Of a stretch of 64,000 nt of DNA, positions 21,403-32,277 are shown in pieces (position 1 is the first letter of the stretch; each line of letters opens with the position of its first letter). The notes under the pieces are model-generated. The model did not search any database. It saw nothing but the letters and a program-made list of their open reading frames with translations, and was not told where the DNA came from. Source of the stretch: Hyaloperonospora brassicae (taxonomy: Eukaryota; Oomycota; Peronosporomycetes; Peronosporales; Peronosporaceae); NCBI GenBank assembly GCA_947650285.1, contig CANTFL010000199.1:294860-358859 (forward strand), written 5' to 3'. The position numbers and the translations under genes were made by a program.

Positions 21403-23195
21403 TGTGGCAAAGTCACTAATCGAATTTTGGGACGTGGATCGGTGACCACCCAGTTAAGACGTCACTTACTGGCGGAAAACAACACCTCGTGATCTAGCGA
21501 TCCAATAGGAGACGAAAAATGATCCCCACGGAGATCAACGATCCGATCCAACTGTCGCCATAATGATGGACATGGAACGATTTAAGACGAGGAGTAGAAA
21601 GGGATGATTACAATGGACCAATCTGGGACGAGTCGCAGATATATATGATTTCCAAAGGTACATCTAGGACCAGGCGGTGCGATATGATTCATTGACGAAG
21701 GTGTAACATCCTGCAGATCGGTGACACTCTTTACCGGTCTCACAATGGGAGTACTGATTTTGGTAATTATAGTTCGATCTGGAAGTGTGAATATTCATAA
21801 GAGTCCAGGAGGTTATTCTAAGGCATGTAAAGGGTATCGTGGACTATATAAACCCTGAAGGGTGGTATTGGAGCACGTAAAATGAACAGATGGATATCTA
21901 CTGTTGAATTGTACCGTGTCGATTCTCAACGATCTCGAATTGGGCATCAGATCGGTCATGTTCCCTGTTGATCATGGATATATCGCTGATGAGACGACTG
22001 GATCCTGATGAATATGCTTGTTGAAGGTTCCTGAGTGATGGCTCAAAAGTTCGGACCGAAAGAGCCAGTGGAAGCCGGTTGAATTGACGTCGCAAAATGG
22101 ATTTAGACACATTTGGAATTTGGGTACTATTTCGGGCTCTTTGGTACCAACAAATGAGAATTTTGTACCGTATTTGGGATTTGGTCCTCTGTTGGCGTTT
22201 AGGTACGATATCGGGAGTATTGGCGCTATCTTTGGAGTACAGGTCATGAAATTTTGACGTGCGTTCAAGGGGGTGGTCAAGCTTATAGGAGTTGCCGATT
22301 TGGAGAGTGACCTACGGTTCGTAATAGTCTTAAAGATAGGTTGGCTATTAATTTAGTTGGCAAATAAACAGACTTGAACTCTACTTCTTCTGCTCACGAC
22401 GCGCGTTCCCCCCATTCTTTTCCGGGCAATATTGATTTGTCTTCCCTGGCGGCTTAAGGCACGCGTGTTGTTAGGACATTGAACACCGATATTGGATTGT
22501 TGGCCAAGATCGAGAAGAGAGATCCCGGAAGATCTGGTCCGGGTTGATCAAGCTCTCACACTCAATTTAATTGCTAGGGTATCATCAACAACAGAAAAGG
22601 ACTGGACACAATATCGCGAGACGGCTAAAGTGGTTAGAAGATCTGAACAAGGAGTCCAAGACACGACCGAGCAAGATCGAAGCGATGTACCGAATAGATC
22701 CGCAAGTTTCATTTTGGCAAATCAGGTAACCTATCTGTTACAATGCGCACTTCCAGCAAGATCGTCCGATCCCAAGACCAGATCGGACCGATCCCAAGGC
22801 AAGATCGGCCAAAGACAAAAATGCTGAGTGAAGATTTCCGCACAGCGAGGACCCCGATCCCGAAGGCAAAGCGAGATCGGTATGATCCAAGATCAAGATC
22901 GCGACATCTCCACATAGAGATCGTCGCGACTCAAGATCAGGATCGCAAATCCCCTGTTCGTGGTGTGAAGATTTCCGCAATAGAAGCGAATTCTCAACCC
23001 AACCTCTCAGCGAGATCGACATCTCCCAAGGTCGTTACGAAGAGCTCAAGCCAGCCCAACCGACGGGTACAAAAGGTGAGCACAAGGTCACACAACAAGG
23101 CACGGATCGGAGTACCCCCTCCGTCAGTCGGTAAGTCTGAGAGAGTGGAAGATCGACCCTCACATCTGCAAATTTGTGAGATTAACTTCACCACA
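21403..23195 (+). repeat. Element B 5' LTR (1793 bp)
   Basis: Begins TGTGGCAAAGTCACTA and ends TTCACCACA. It pairs with 47512-49303 with very few differences over the first 1.5 kb, then clustered differences in the last 280 bp. It contains a block of degenerate TTTNGGTAC-type repeats at about 22118-22230 and a 240-bp part (22741-22980) with 13 GATC sites. A long open frame starting at 22743 runs through its 3' end into gag. Confidence 0.95.
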
Positions 23196-23375
23196 ATGAT
23201 ACGCGTGTCCGGGTCTTCTGAGGCCTCTGTATTTTACCGTGAGTCCACTGGCGAAGATGTCAAGATCAAGCAAGAACCTGGGATTGAAGTGTCAGCGACA
23301 GAGGGATCGACGCAGACACGTAGACGCAAAAGATCCTCAGATCATCAGAGTTTGGTAGGGACTCTACTAAAATAA
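22743..23375 (+). CDS. Element B gag N-terminal frame that begins inside the LTR
   Basis: An uninterrupted 210-codon frame starts in the LTR, crosses the LTR end at 23195 and the primer-binding site, and ends in the gag leader region. The ATG that would be the first internal start is at 23196, directly on the LTR junction. Element C keeps the same frame across its junction, with matching residues on both sides (IGVPPP and VG before, TTM at the junction, VxGSS and FYRES after). The product is basic, rich in Arg, Ser and Gln and probably disordered. Whether translation starts in the LTR or at 23196 cannot be decided here. A structured RNA leader could also explain the nucleotide conservation. 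Confidence 0.5.
   Translation: MRTSSKIVRSQDQIGPIPRQDRPKTKMLSEDFRTARTPIPKAKRDRYDPRSRSRHLHIEIVATQDQDRKSPVRGVKISAIEANSQPNLSARSTSPKVVTKSSSQPNRRVQKVSTRSHNKARIGVPPPSVGKSERVEDRPSHLQICEINFTTMIRVSGSSEASVFYRESTGEDVKIKQEPGIEVSATEGSTQTRRRKRSSDHQSLVGTLLK
23197..23216 (+). other. Element B primer-binding site
   Basis: TGATACGCGTGTCCGGGTC starts two bases inside the LTR and corresponds to TGGTGGGCGTGCCCGGATC in element C, so both probably derive from one tRNA-complementary sequence. The TGG that pairs with the tRNA CCA is mutated to TGA in B. Confidence 0.5.
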
Positions 23376-23603
23376 AAACGAAAGAGGAAGATCGATAGAA
23401 TGATATTGGAGATAAACCACAAGTCCCTTCTAGGGTCCTTTCAGGGCCACCGCAGATCGCTCTGCAAAGAGCGGTCTGCTGGATGAAAATACAATGGTGA
23501 AAACGATTCCGTCAAAATCCAAACCCTATTTCCTTGTCGACAGATACCCGACCTCAAGCCGAGGAAGACGATCACGAAATCTGCCACACTGGGACTAGAC
23601 AAG

Positions 23604-24266
23604 ATGAGATCTTTGAGATCGAAAGACAAAGATCGCCAGATCGACCAGACCGTGGAATCGAAGATCGGATTTAAAGAGGAATACGATCAAGAACTGGTCG
23701 AGATCGCGATCCCTAAGACAGAATATGACCTAGTGAAGATCGTATCCAAAAAGACTGGAACGGTAGACGAGATGTGGGAGCGTTCGAAATGTCAGTGCTA
23801 TTATAGCCACTTAAAGACACTGCTTAAGACATACCCAGTCTTAAAGATATTACGGCCCAAGTTGATCGGTCCTCTGGATAAGCCGATCTCGATCCCGCCG
23901 CCTGAGACCAGCAAACTCGACACGATTGCTTTGATTTTGTGGATGTTGGAAGACAAGGGATTCTGCTCTAATGCTTTCGAGAGAGATGAATTGATGAGAT
24001 GCATATTGGAACAGTTGAAGAACGCAGTAAGTGAGTTCGCGGAGGTCATAATACTTTTGGTGGACAAGACCACTTCTCTTATAGATGAGGTCGCAATACC
24101 CTTGTATTCACCTCAAGAGCACCTCTCAGGATCGCCCCACTATGCCTCAACTGACTCAAAGATCGAGTCATATGGTTCCATCAGCATTCGGCGGATGTCC
24201 CTGGGACCGTCGAGAGGATCGGTTCTAAAGGACAGGATTGGCAAGGCTAGGATCGAAGTCTTTTGA
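23604..24266 (+). pseudogene. Element B gag, left part (220 codons)
   Basis: A helical, charged segment upstream of the capsid-like domain, with acidic and basic clusters (SKDKDRQIDQTVESK; LIDEVAIPLYSPQEHLS). It corresponds to 25971-26414 of element C, where PFKFVKDEIK-type sequence is seen, and is the least broken gag part of B. Another 220 bp of gag-like sequence follows before element C interrupts it at 24489; gag resumes at 38015. Confidence 0.6.
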
Positions 24267-24488
24267 GAGAAACCCAAGCTCGACACACAACCAAGGTCGA
24301 ACGGTGCACTTATTAGGCTGGAAGATCAGGAAGTGGTCGACCTGAGTCGATTCTTTCATGCATCGATGAAGAAGTACGAGGCGAATCAACGACCAGCCCA
24401 GCGAATAAACCGACAGCCAACCGTAACCCCCATATAATCGTACATTTATTTACTCTTTGCAAGAAAGCCACGACATGCCGTATGTGGA

Positions 24489-25660
24489 TGTGGTAAAGCG
24501 ACTATGTAAATTTGCTGTAGAAGAACTGATCGCAATCCCGTTTTGTCCGAGCCAGTTAAGCGTTGGCTGCCCGGTCCCACATCTGGTCAGATCGCGTCCA
24601 TTGGACAGTCAGACTAAAATGGATATCAGATCGGGCAGTTTGGGACCTTTGATCTTGGGTCAAGGTATGAAGCGGAAGGAAACGTTGGCGATCCGTCGAT
24701 CAAGAAATCAAACGCGGTCAGCTAGGCAATCGCGATCAGGAATCGATCGAGATCGTGATCAGTGATCAGGTATGTGATCGTGATCGTGATCATTGATCAG
24801 GTAGGTGATCGCGATCAAGTTGGTGTGGAGCACACTATGTGATCCGCGGTCAGCAAGGCGATCACATAGTGTGCTCCACACCAACTTGTTTGCGATCAGG
24901 AGGCGATCGGGATCGTGATCAGTGATCAGGTATGTGATTGCGATCAGACAAGTATATCAGGTGTGGGCCACGCAAGTACAAGATCGCTACCGTCTAGAGA
25001 GAGCAACATGTGGAAAACGATGTCCAAGACATGGGGATAGGATAGGGCTGTTGGGTTTGATTGGTTAACATTAAACATAGCTTAATTCGCTTCAAAGTGC
25101 ACGTGTCGACTTCTCCTTCGGGTGGATCATTGGCCACCCGACGTCAATAAAATCTACATACTTTAATCAAGTGATATCCCTGGATTGTTTGGCTAGGGTT
25201 CAAGATCTCTTAAACAACACCCCAACTGCGACTGGACGCAGGAAACACTTTGTGGTTTAGGACCCAAGATCGCGAGACGGCTCAAGTGGTCAGAAGGCTC
25301 GCGAATCAAGGTCTACATTTGGACAAGGCGATCTGTTACAGATCAGGGTGACTCATATCGAGCACCCCACAAGTATACAAGTGATCGGGTGACGAATTCC
25401 ACGTGATAACACCAACCCCGATCGTGGTGTGAAGATTTCCAAACCGTAATCGAACCTCGTCCCCATCTCAAACACGTTCAAGTTTTCCATTGACACGAGT
25501 CTACCTGGAAGAGTGCAACCCGCCCCGCCGACGGGTACAAAAAGTGAGGTAGACAATCTTCACTCAGGGAATCGGAGTGCCCCCTCCGTTGGTCGGTCGC
25601 CCGAGCGCCAGTGAAGAGTTGGGGTCGACTCCTCAAACGATCGATCACCGCGTCACCACA
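24489..25660 (+). repeat. Element C 5' LTR (about 1172 bp)
   Basis: Begins TGTGGTAAAGCGACTA, related to the start of the B LTR, and ends CGTCACCACA. Identical or nearly so to 36843-38014 up to about 25440, after which about 15-20 differences cluster in the last 220 bp. Contains 21 GATC words in 24661-24960 and a 29-bp perfect hairpin. Confidence 0.92.
24816..24888. repeat. Perfect 29-bp hairpin in the element C LTR
   Basis: Arms 24816-24844 and 24860-24888 are exact reverse complements, with a 15-nt loop. GATC-rich direct repeats flank both sides. The same structure is present in the 3' LTR (37170-37242). Perfect conservation in both copies is expected from reverse transcription, but so long a perfect stem in a regulatory repeat is unusual. 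Confidence 0.95.
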
Positions 25661-27860
25661 ATGGTGGGCGTGCCCGGATCTTCTGGTGACATAAAATTCT
25701 ACCGTGAGTCCCTAATTAAGATGTGAAGATAAATACTAAACCTGGGATGGAAGCGCTGAAGGCCAATGAATCGCCACAGACGCGTGAGTCTAAAGATTCT
25801 CAGTTCATCAGAGTTCTGGGAAGGGCTCTTATGACCAGAAAATAAAAGAGGAAAATCGGTCACTCGATTTGGAAGAATATTCTTGAAGTTCTCCTCATAT
25901 CCCTTCAGGGACCACCGCGGATCGTGCTACAAAGAATAATTCGCAAGGTGAAAACCCATCGGATAAAACCGTGCAAAACTTGTCCAAGGTCACACCCGCG
26001 ATCTCGAGAAAAGATCGATCGAGGACGGTGAGGGTGAAAGAAAGAACGACCGAGCCCGATCAACGTGATCAAGTTGAGAACAAGATCACGAAGCCGTTTA
26101 AGTTCGTGAAAGACGAGATTAAGATAAAAGGGTGGCAATATGAAGAATTGGCCAAGGCGTACGAGCGGAAGATGATCATGGATCTACTATCAAGTGACCC
26201 AGTACTCCAAGTTCTATAGCCAAATTTGATCGACGAGACGCTTGGTCCGGTATCGACCCCGGCAAGTGCATCGAACATGCTGCAAGGAATATATGGGATC
26301 GTGCGACTTTTGAATGAAGCTGGATTCGTGTCGGAGATGATCGATGTAATAAACTGTTGGATTTTGATTAATTTCAAATTACATGCGCATTTCGATCGTT
26401 GTAGGAGACGCTGATCCCTCTCACAGGCAAAGCAAATATTGAAGTTCAAGCGAGTACCACGATCGCGGACATGACGAAGGAATAATACACCGGATCGTCG
26501 TAGTATGCCTCAGCAGAATCCGAGATCGACTCAGACGCCACGATCGGCATTCAACCGATGTCACTAGGCCCCAGTGAATCTGCTCATCTGCATGATCGCG
26601 CCAAAGGCATCAGGTCTGAGCCGCGATTGGCAGCTATACGCGCCACCGGAGATGACGCAGCGGTCTTAAAAGGATATCTTCTGTCCTAAATTGATAACGC
26701 AATAGAGCGATTCGAACAGAGGCAGCGGAGTCGAGTCTGTCAAACGATCTATCCAAGTCAAGCGATCAAGATACCAAGAGCTTGAGATACATACTTTCCG
26801 GATGTGGAGATGGAGTCGATCGGATCGCGTCAAGGTCAATACGACTTTGGCGATCCCAGAGGATAAACCCCGTAAGAATCGGATCGGGAAGACCCGAGAC
26901 GGCCATCAATGGCGCCTACAGAAGTGTCAATGAATCAAGGGCCGCCTCCTCAGCGTATCCGTTTCTTGGTGATCGGCGAGATGATGGAATTAAATGGTAG
27001 AGACCAAGACGAAGATCGCACCAGAAGCTGGATCAGCAAGGTCAAGTCGGCGTTCCTAAGGGACCAAATACCAGATGAATAGAAATGCCTGGTGCTCGGT
27101 GATCTACTGACGGGACCGGCACATATTTGTCACAGTCAACTGAGTCGCACTACTCGTCGCACGTGGAAAGATCTGCTGGAAGGTTTTATGGTGCAATATG
27201 GAGTACAATGTGTCAAATGCCAGTAGTATTACCACGCACGCAAACAAACAAATGAAGCTCCGATGGAGTATTTCCTTTGATTGAATGGGGCAGCAATCCG
27301 AGCCAAGGTCGAGATTCGAGAAGGAAGACACGCTACGCGGCGTGAACATGTACAACATTTTATTTCTACACTGGATGGTCGCGATTTAGCGAAACAGTTG
27401 AGTTGACTGCTATTGATGGACGCCTAAGACAGGAAATGAACGTTGCGTGCGTATCAGCGGATGGAAAATCGGTACACGAAGGCGTAGATGGGGTCGGGAA
27501 AAGTTTTATCAGTAATCAAAAGTTAATGCTGATCAAATGCCGTCAAAAGTAACCCGAGCCGTACGAGCGATCAGGGTGGAAAGAGAGAGCAGCAGTTCGG
27601 ATGTGGATCCAAGAGGATCGGAGGAGTACTTGGACCGTTGCAGAGTTCGTGCAACTACCGTCCCCACACGAGTGCAATCAAACCAAGATCATCGTATGCC
27701 GCATGAAAAAGCTGATTGGGTGGAGTTACGCGATCACGAAGAACGATCTAAACCGTGCACACACTGTGGATCGATCAACCATAATGATCGTGGCTGCTGG
27801 AAGAGATTGACTTGTCAGAAGTGCGGCCGTAAAGGACATCCATCAGACAAGTGTTTTTAA
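25661..27860 (+). pseudogene. Element C gag with zinc knuckles
   Basis: Broken into many short frames (25971-26219, 26226-26414, 26782-27000 and others), but the C-terminus is clear. The 27537-27860 frame contains CTHCGSINHNDRGC and CQKCGRKGHPSDKC, two C-x2-C-x4-H-x4-C nucleocapsid knuckles that bind the element RNA. A third, CAACGKVHERGK, follows after the stop and ends in TGA where the last Cys would be. Capsid-like sequence around 27060-27360 is unreadable without frame changes. Confidence 0.75.
25662..25680 (+). other. Element C primer-binding site overlapping a gag ATG
   Basis: TGGTGGGCGTGCCCGGATC starts one base after the A of the junction ATG (25661-25663). The TGG start fits pairing with a tRNA CCA end; the tRNA is not identified. 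The ATG frame continues as gag leader (VGVPGSS...FYRES). Confidence 0.6.
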
Positions 27861-28302
27861 GCGTGTGCAGCTTGTGGAAAAGTGCATGAGAGGGGCAAGT
27901 GACCTTAGGAAAAGTTCTACAATTAGATGCATAAGTGGTGTGTGCCTACCAAGCACGCAGGAATGTTTCCGTCCGAGGCGGAGGAGATGTTTTAGTAAGA
28001 CGCTCGCCAGGATGGAATCTGGCACGAGCCGATCGTTCTAACCTCTGCATATACGCATTCGTCAAAAAACAAGTCAAGGATCAAGAAGTTGACGATCAGG
28101 CCGAGCCGATCGCTAATATACGTACTGATTCAACTTGCGTCCCGGCGAATATAAGTATGCAACAAATTGATAAATACACTCGATCAGCCGTGAAGATGGA
28201 GCTAGATCTCTCACTAGGGGAATCACGTGGATATTAGAAATATCATACCCCTAAAAATGGTTTAAGCAGGCTAAAGCGGTTGGCAAGATCAATAATGAGA
28301 AG

Positions 28303-28700
28303 GCCCCTATGCTGTTTGATTCTGGTGGTGAAGTGTCAATCATCGACACCACCTTTGCTCGTAAGGTAGGGTGCATGATCGACGAAAGCCGGACTCAAGA
28401 ATGTGACGGCATAGGGGGAAATGCATACATGACAATTGGGAGCACGAAGACCAAGATTACATTGGACGGCTCACTAGTGTCTTTTTCCGACGTATGAGTC
28501 GGTGATCAAGTCGGTCAAGAGGCTATACTGGGTATGGAATTCATGGTTCCGGCGGGGATTCGCTTGGATCTAGCGGACGGAACGCTACGTCTACCCGATC
28601 AAGTCCGCATTGGTCTAGCGGGACGTAAGCACTTTTTGGATCGACAATCCAAGCGAATAACCTGATTGATCGACACATGGTGATACCGGTCGGCAAAATA
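28303..28700 (+). pseudogene. Element C aspartic protease
   Basis: The segment at 28309-28497 has the active-site motif LFDSGGEVSIIDTTFA (D-S-G) of retropepsin-like proteases. It ends at a TGA, after which the same frame resumes with LGMEFMVPAGIRLDLADG, the conserved C-terminal part (element D has the matching IGTDFMIPAGVCLDL). Its likely role is cutting the Gag-Pol polyprotein. Confidence 0.8.
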
Positions 28701-29113
28701 ACAGATGTGAGGATAGGTATCGCGCCAACAAAAGCTAATCTGTGGGTAAGACGAGACGTGGGTACCAACTGTGACTAACGGGTCTGGCAGGTTTAACTAT
28801 CTACAGCTCACAAACCTATGTGATCGCGAAAAGATTTTACGCTGGGGAACTCCATTAGGGCTGTGGATGGTAGCGGACACGATATCCTGATTGCAGTGGT
28901 ACGTGTCTGTAGGGTCGAAACGTTATAACGAGTAGCAGACATTAGCGTTCGAGGCTACAACTAATCGAGAAGAATTCTCACCCGCAACGTATGAAGGCCA
29001 TTGTTTGATCAGCGGTCATATCCTACGCCTTCAAAGATTTTGAAACGCCAAGAAGTGAAGACAGGAAAAGAGCGAACAAATGCAGTGCTGACAAGTTACA
29101 ACCTGGTCAAAAC

Positions 29114-29491
29114 GTGATCGACGAGGATTTGATGCACTACATAGACGAGAGTGAACGCAATGATCGCGCGATGGAGAGCGATCAAAGATCAATCAAGTTA
29201 GTTGTGACGGAACATACAAATGACACGACGCAAGACGATGAGCGTGTGCCGACCGTGACAAAGAGGATCGATTGCGAGGAAACTGACCGGAGGCAAAGAC
29301 GATCCATCTATCAACCAGACAATGTTCCTACCATGGATGGTGACGGACAAAAACAGTCCAAAAATCAGTCTGACATGACTACGAGGGACGGAAAAGAGCG
29401 GCAGGTACAGCACGAGGAAGATGCACATCTGACAATGAAGGCATCCTCGTCAATCTCTACGATCCCAGGGTGTACGGAGGGCAACCAGTAG
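29114..29491 (+). pseudogene. Element C charged linker between protease and RT
   Basis: A 125-codon open stretch, rich in Asp, Glu, Arg, Gln and Thr, with no hydrophobic core. It is probably a disordered spacer in Pol rather than an enzyme. Element B has a similar region at 40001-40306. Confidence 0.45.
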
Positions 29492-29736
29492 CAAGACTGG
29501 CATGAGGAGTCTATCTCTGGAGTGAAGATAGCCGACGGTAAAGACATCGAACGAGCTGTCAACGATTATCTGCAAGGAAAGTCCAGCTGTCAGACAGACG
29601 GGAGTGCGATCAGAGATTGTGCTTTACAGGAAAGTCCGATCGACTGGTGGAAGTGAAAGACATCGGAGTGATCGGTGAGTAAAGGACGGAGGCAGAACCG
29701 CCTTCCGCGTCGACGTGTCGTAATTAAAGTGGAGAG

Positions 29737-31135
29737 ATGTATGCGAGGATATCAATCAGCACATGGCGATACCTACCGGAAGTTGTTACACCAACGGCCG
29801 ATCTATCTTTCGAGGATATTCAAGTGGGTGACCCAGGGGAGCCACTGATGAGTGATCAAGAGAAGTTGCGACAACAAGGATGGGCAAATCACCATCTGCT
29901 AATCGTCAAAGGTAATTCCCTACCCTCTGCGGCTCCTGGAGCGGTCTGTGATATTGATGTCGGAGGCGCTAACCCGATCGCACAAAGAGTGCGACCGGTC
30001 GCTCCCAAATTTCGCGAGAAGCTAGCTGATCTGATCAAGGGACTTTTGACGGTGCAGATAATTTGCCCGTCCACTTCTCCGTGGGCATCATTGATCATGG
30101 TGATCATAGATACGAATCCAAAAAGATATTTGAATATGCATCGACTATAGACGAGTGAATCAGCTGACGAGATTGAGTGTTTACCCCATGCCTCTGATAA
30201 GCGACTTGCTGTAGGATATGGATAAAGCGTGTAATACTGTACCTTAGACATGGCAAGTGTTTTTTAGTGGTGTAGAGGACGGAGCGAGCCAGAGAAATTT
30301 CGCCGTTTATTAAATCATCAGGCCTGTTTGAATGGCTAAGCATGCCGTTTGGATTGAAGAACACGCCGCAGGTTTACCAACGCCTGATCGACAATGCGTT
30401 ATATTAATATTTGAAGATTGGTACACGTTAACTACGATCACTTCGGGATCACTAGATCTTATCAATGTGTTACCGACGGGGAACCGGATTCTGACGTGAA
30501 GACGTAAATTCTTGGTCGAAGATCATACATCGACGATATTAGTGATACCGGCCCTATTGTGGGAATATCTCTACCGCAAAGTGGAACGATTGTTGAACGT
30601 GTGTATTCAATGGAAATTATCGATCAGTCTGGCTAATAGCTTTTGGGGACGAAGCAAGGTAGACTACCTAGGTCATGAATTGTCTTTGGCTGAATTAAAA
30701 GCGAACCCAAAGGATCTAGGATCATTGGTTTACATGCCATTTCGTCGCTCGCTTCGACCGATACAACTGTTTCTACGGAGCCTCAACCATTACAGTCGAT
30801 TTATCGAGGATTTTTCGGTGTACGCCTTAGTCCTGTACGAACTACGGAAATCCGTCTTCCATGAAATTCGGCGGATAGATGACGACCAGATAACAAGGGA
30901 GGTTGCTGGGCAAATTGGATCTTGTCATTTTGCCCAGGAAGGAGATCGCGGTCGGTACCGAATTGCTGGGGGCGATACAGAATTGGACCCATATTCTGAG
31001 GGCGATCGCGATCGGTTGATTCCAGCAAGTGGGCTGTGTCGGCTTCATTGCTGCAGAAACATGAGGGAGTGCACTGGCCGGTCACCTTTTCAAAATCCAC
31101 AATTTAGTCTAACAAAATTAATTGTGGCATGGTGA
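29737..31135 (+). pseudogene. Element C reverse transcriptase
   Basis: Recognisable parts in order: the pre-RT motif DLSFEDIQVGDP; QRVRPVAPKFREKLADLIK at the RT start; FEWLSMPFGLKNTPQVYQRL at about 30330-30400; the catalytic YIDD at 30526-30537 followed at once by a one-base frame change; and the thumb/connection LGHELSLAELKANP and LNHYSRFIEDFSVYALVLYEL. At least four stops or frameshifts make it inactive, although the catalytic Asp pair is kept. Confidence 0.82.
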
Positions 31136-31440
31136 GGAAGGATATACTATCATTTTTATAGATGCTGGATTTATGCTATAATATACTGGTCTCTCGCGAA
31201 ATCACCGTGATGACGCGTTATTCAACCTTAGCCTAGTTGCTCCAATCTTCCGGTCTAAATGGAAGATGAGGACAATGGGCTGCATTGTTGTCAAACGGGA
31301 CACTGGATCCGTCGATGAGAGAAGGGCGAAGATGAGATACTGGGTACTCTGGCACCGAGTATAACTTCTTGACAAGAAGTGGATGAGATGTTGATCGCGA
31401 TTGCGCCAAAGAAACAGCCACGACAAACGATCAGTATGCC
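31060..31440 (+). pseudogene. Element C Ty3-type RNase H
   Basis: Readable with interruptions: GVHWPVTFSKSTI, then KINCGMVRKDILSFL, SREITVMTRYSTLA and LLQSSGLNGR, matching the better kept element B copy at 41821-42030. It is the RNase H tethered to RT in all Ty3/gypsy elements. Confidence 0.6.
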
Positions 31441-31467
31441 TTCACCTACGGTCGAAGAGGAAGGAAA

Positions 31468-31870
31468 TCTCTGGGTGGCTAGTTTTGATGGGTCTGCTAG
31501 AGTGAAGAGAAGTGTGGAGCATGCAGCGTGATCGTATGGATATTACCAGGTTGGAAGGTTGTGGCTGCCAAGTCTGAGTTCGTCCCTGATACAACTGTCA
31601 ACGAAGCTGAGTATAGCGGACTACATCTATGTTTTGATTTGTTGAATGATCAGACCAGGGGACGGGTATATATATGTGGAGATTCAAATTTAGTGATCAG
31701 GCCAATGCGTGGAAAGATCAATTGCAACGAGCCAGGTCTACAACTGTTGAGACATTAAGCGATAGAGAAACTTCGAACCTGGCCCAACAAATGATTTCTT
31801 ACATGTGAAACGCGATTGGAACGCAAGCGCAGATCGATTGGCAAGTGAAGCTCTGCGAAAAGAGAAAGGT
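31468..31870 (+). pseudogene. Element C additional (cellular-type) RNase H
   Basis: A second RNase H domain between the Ty3-type one and integrase. All four catalytic acids are visible: D in VASFDGSARVKR, E in VNEAEYSGLHL, D in ICGDSNLVI and D in WNASADRLASEAL. A stop at about 31756 and a frame change near 31530 interrupt it. Such an additional RNase H is established for some plant and oomycete Ty3/gypsy lineages. Confidence 0.8.
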
Positions 31871-32277
31871 GGGTCAGTGATGGATGACCACGATCGCCAA
31901 GATCCAGTGACTTTAAATCGGCTAGATGGGTTACTTTTACCCCGCAAGACAAATCACATGGTGCGAGCAGCTGCGGTTACCGTGCTTCCGCACGACGACG
32001 CGATTCAGTACAAATTGTCCGAGACGCGATTGTACAACAGATACGAATCGAGCGGATCAAATAAGCGCAGGATGAAGAGAGTCGGATCTCTAACTTGAAG
32101 ATCTATCTGACTAGGGATGTATCCACGATTACATCAGCGTATGCAAAGTCAATTGCCTTGACCGCGCAGGATCATGAGGTCGGTCAAGATGAATTGCTCC
32201 TCTTTGTCCCAGATCAGCTACAAAGTCAGAAGATCGCGTAGAGCTAGGCCGGTTTGTGATCCCGGAGATATTGCAGC

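Noticed and set aside
21972..22280. Minus-strand frames inside the element B LTR, identical in 48081-48389
   Set aside because: Identity follows from LTR duplication. The peptide is low in complexity and reflects the GGTAC repeats; there is no evidence that it is a gene.
24816..24888. Hairpin as a tRNA or rho-independent terminator
   Set aside because: No cloverleaf and no T-run. It is a single long perfect stem in an LTR of a eukaryotic element.
24721..24960. GATC-rich spaced repeats as a possible CRISPR array
   Set aside because: No constant repeat and spacer lengths; the sequence is eukaryotic and within an LTR.
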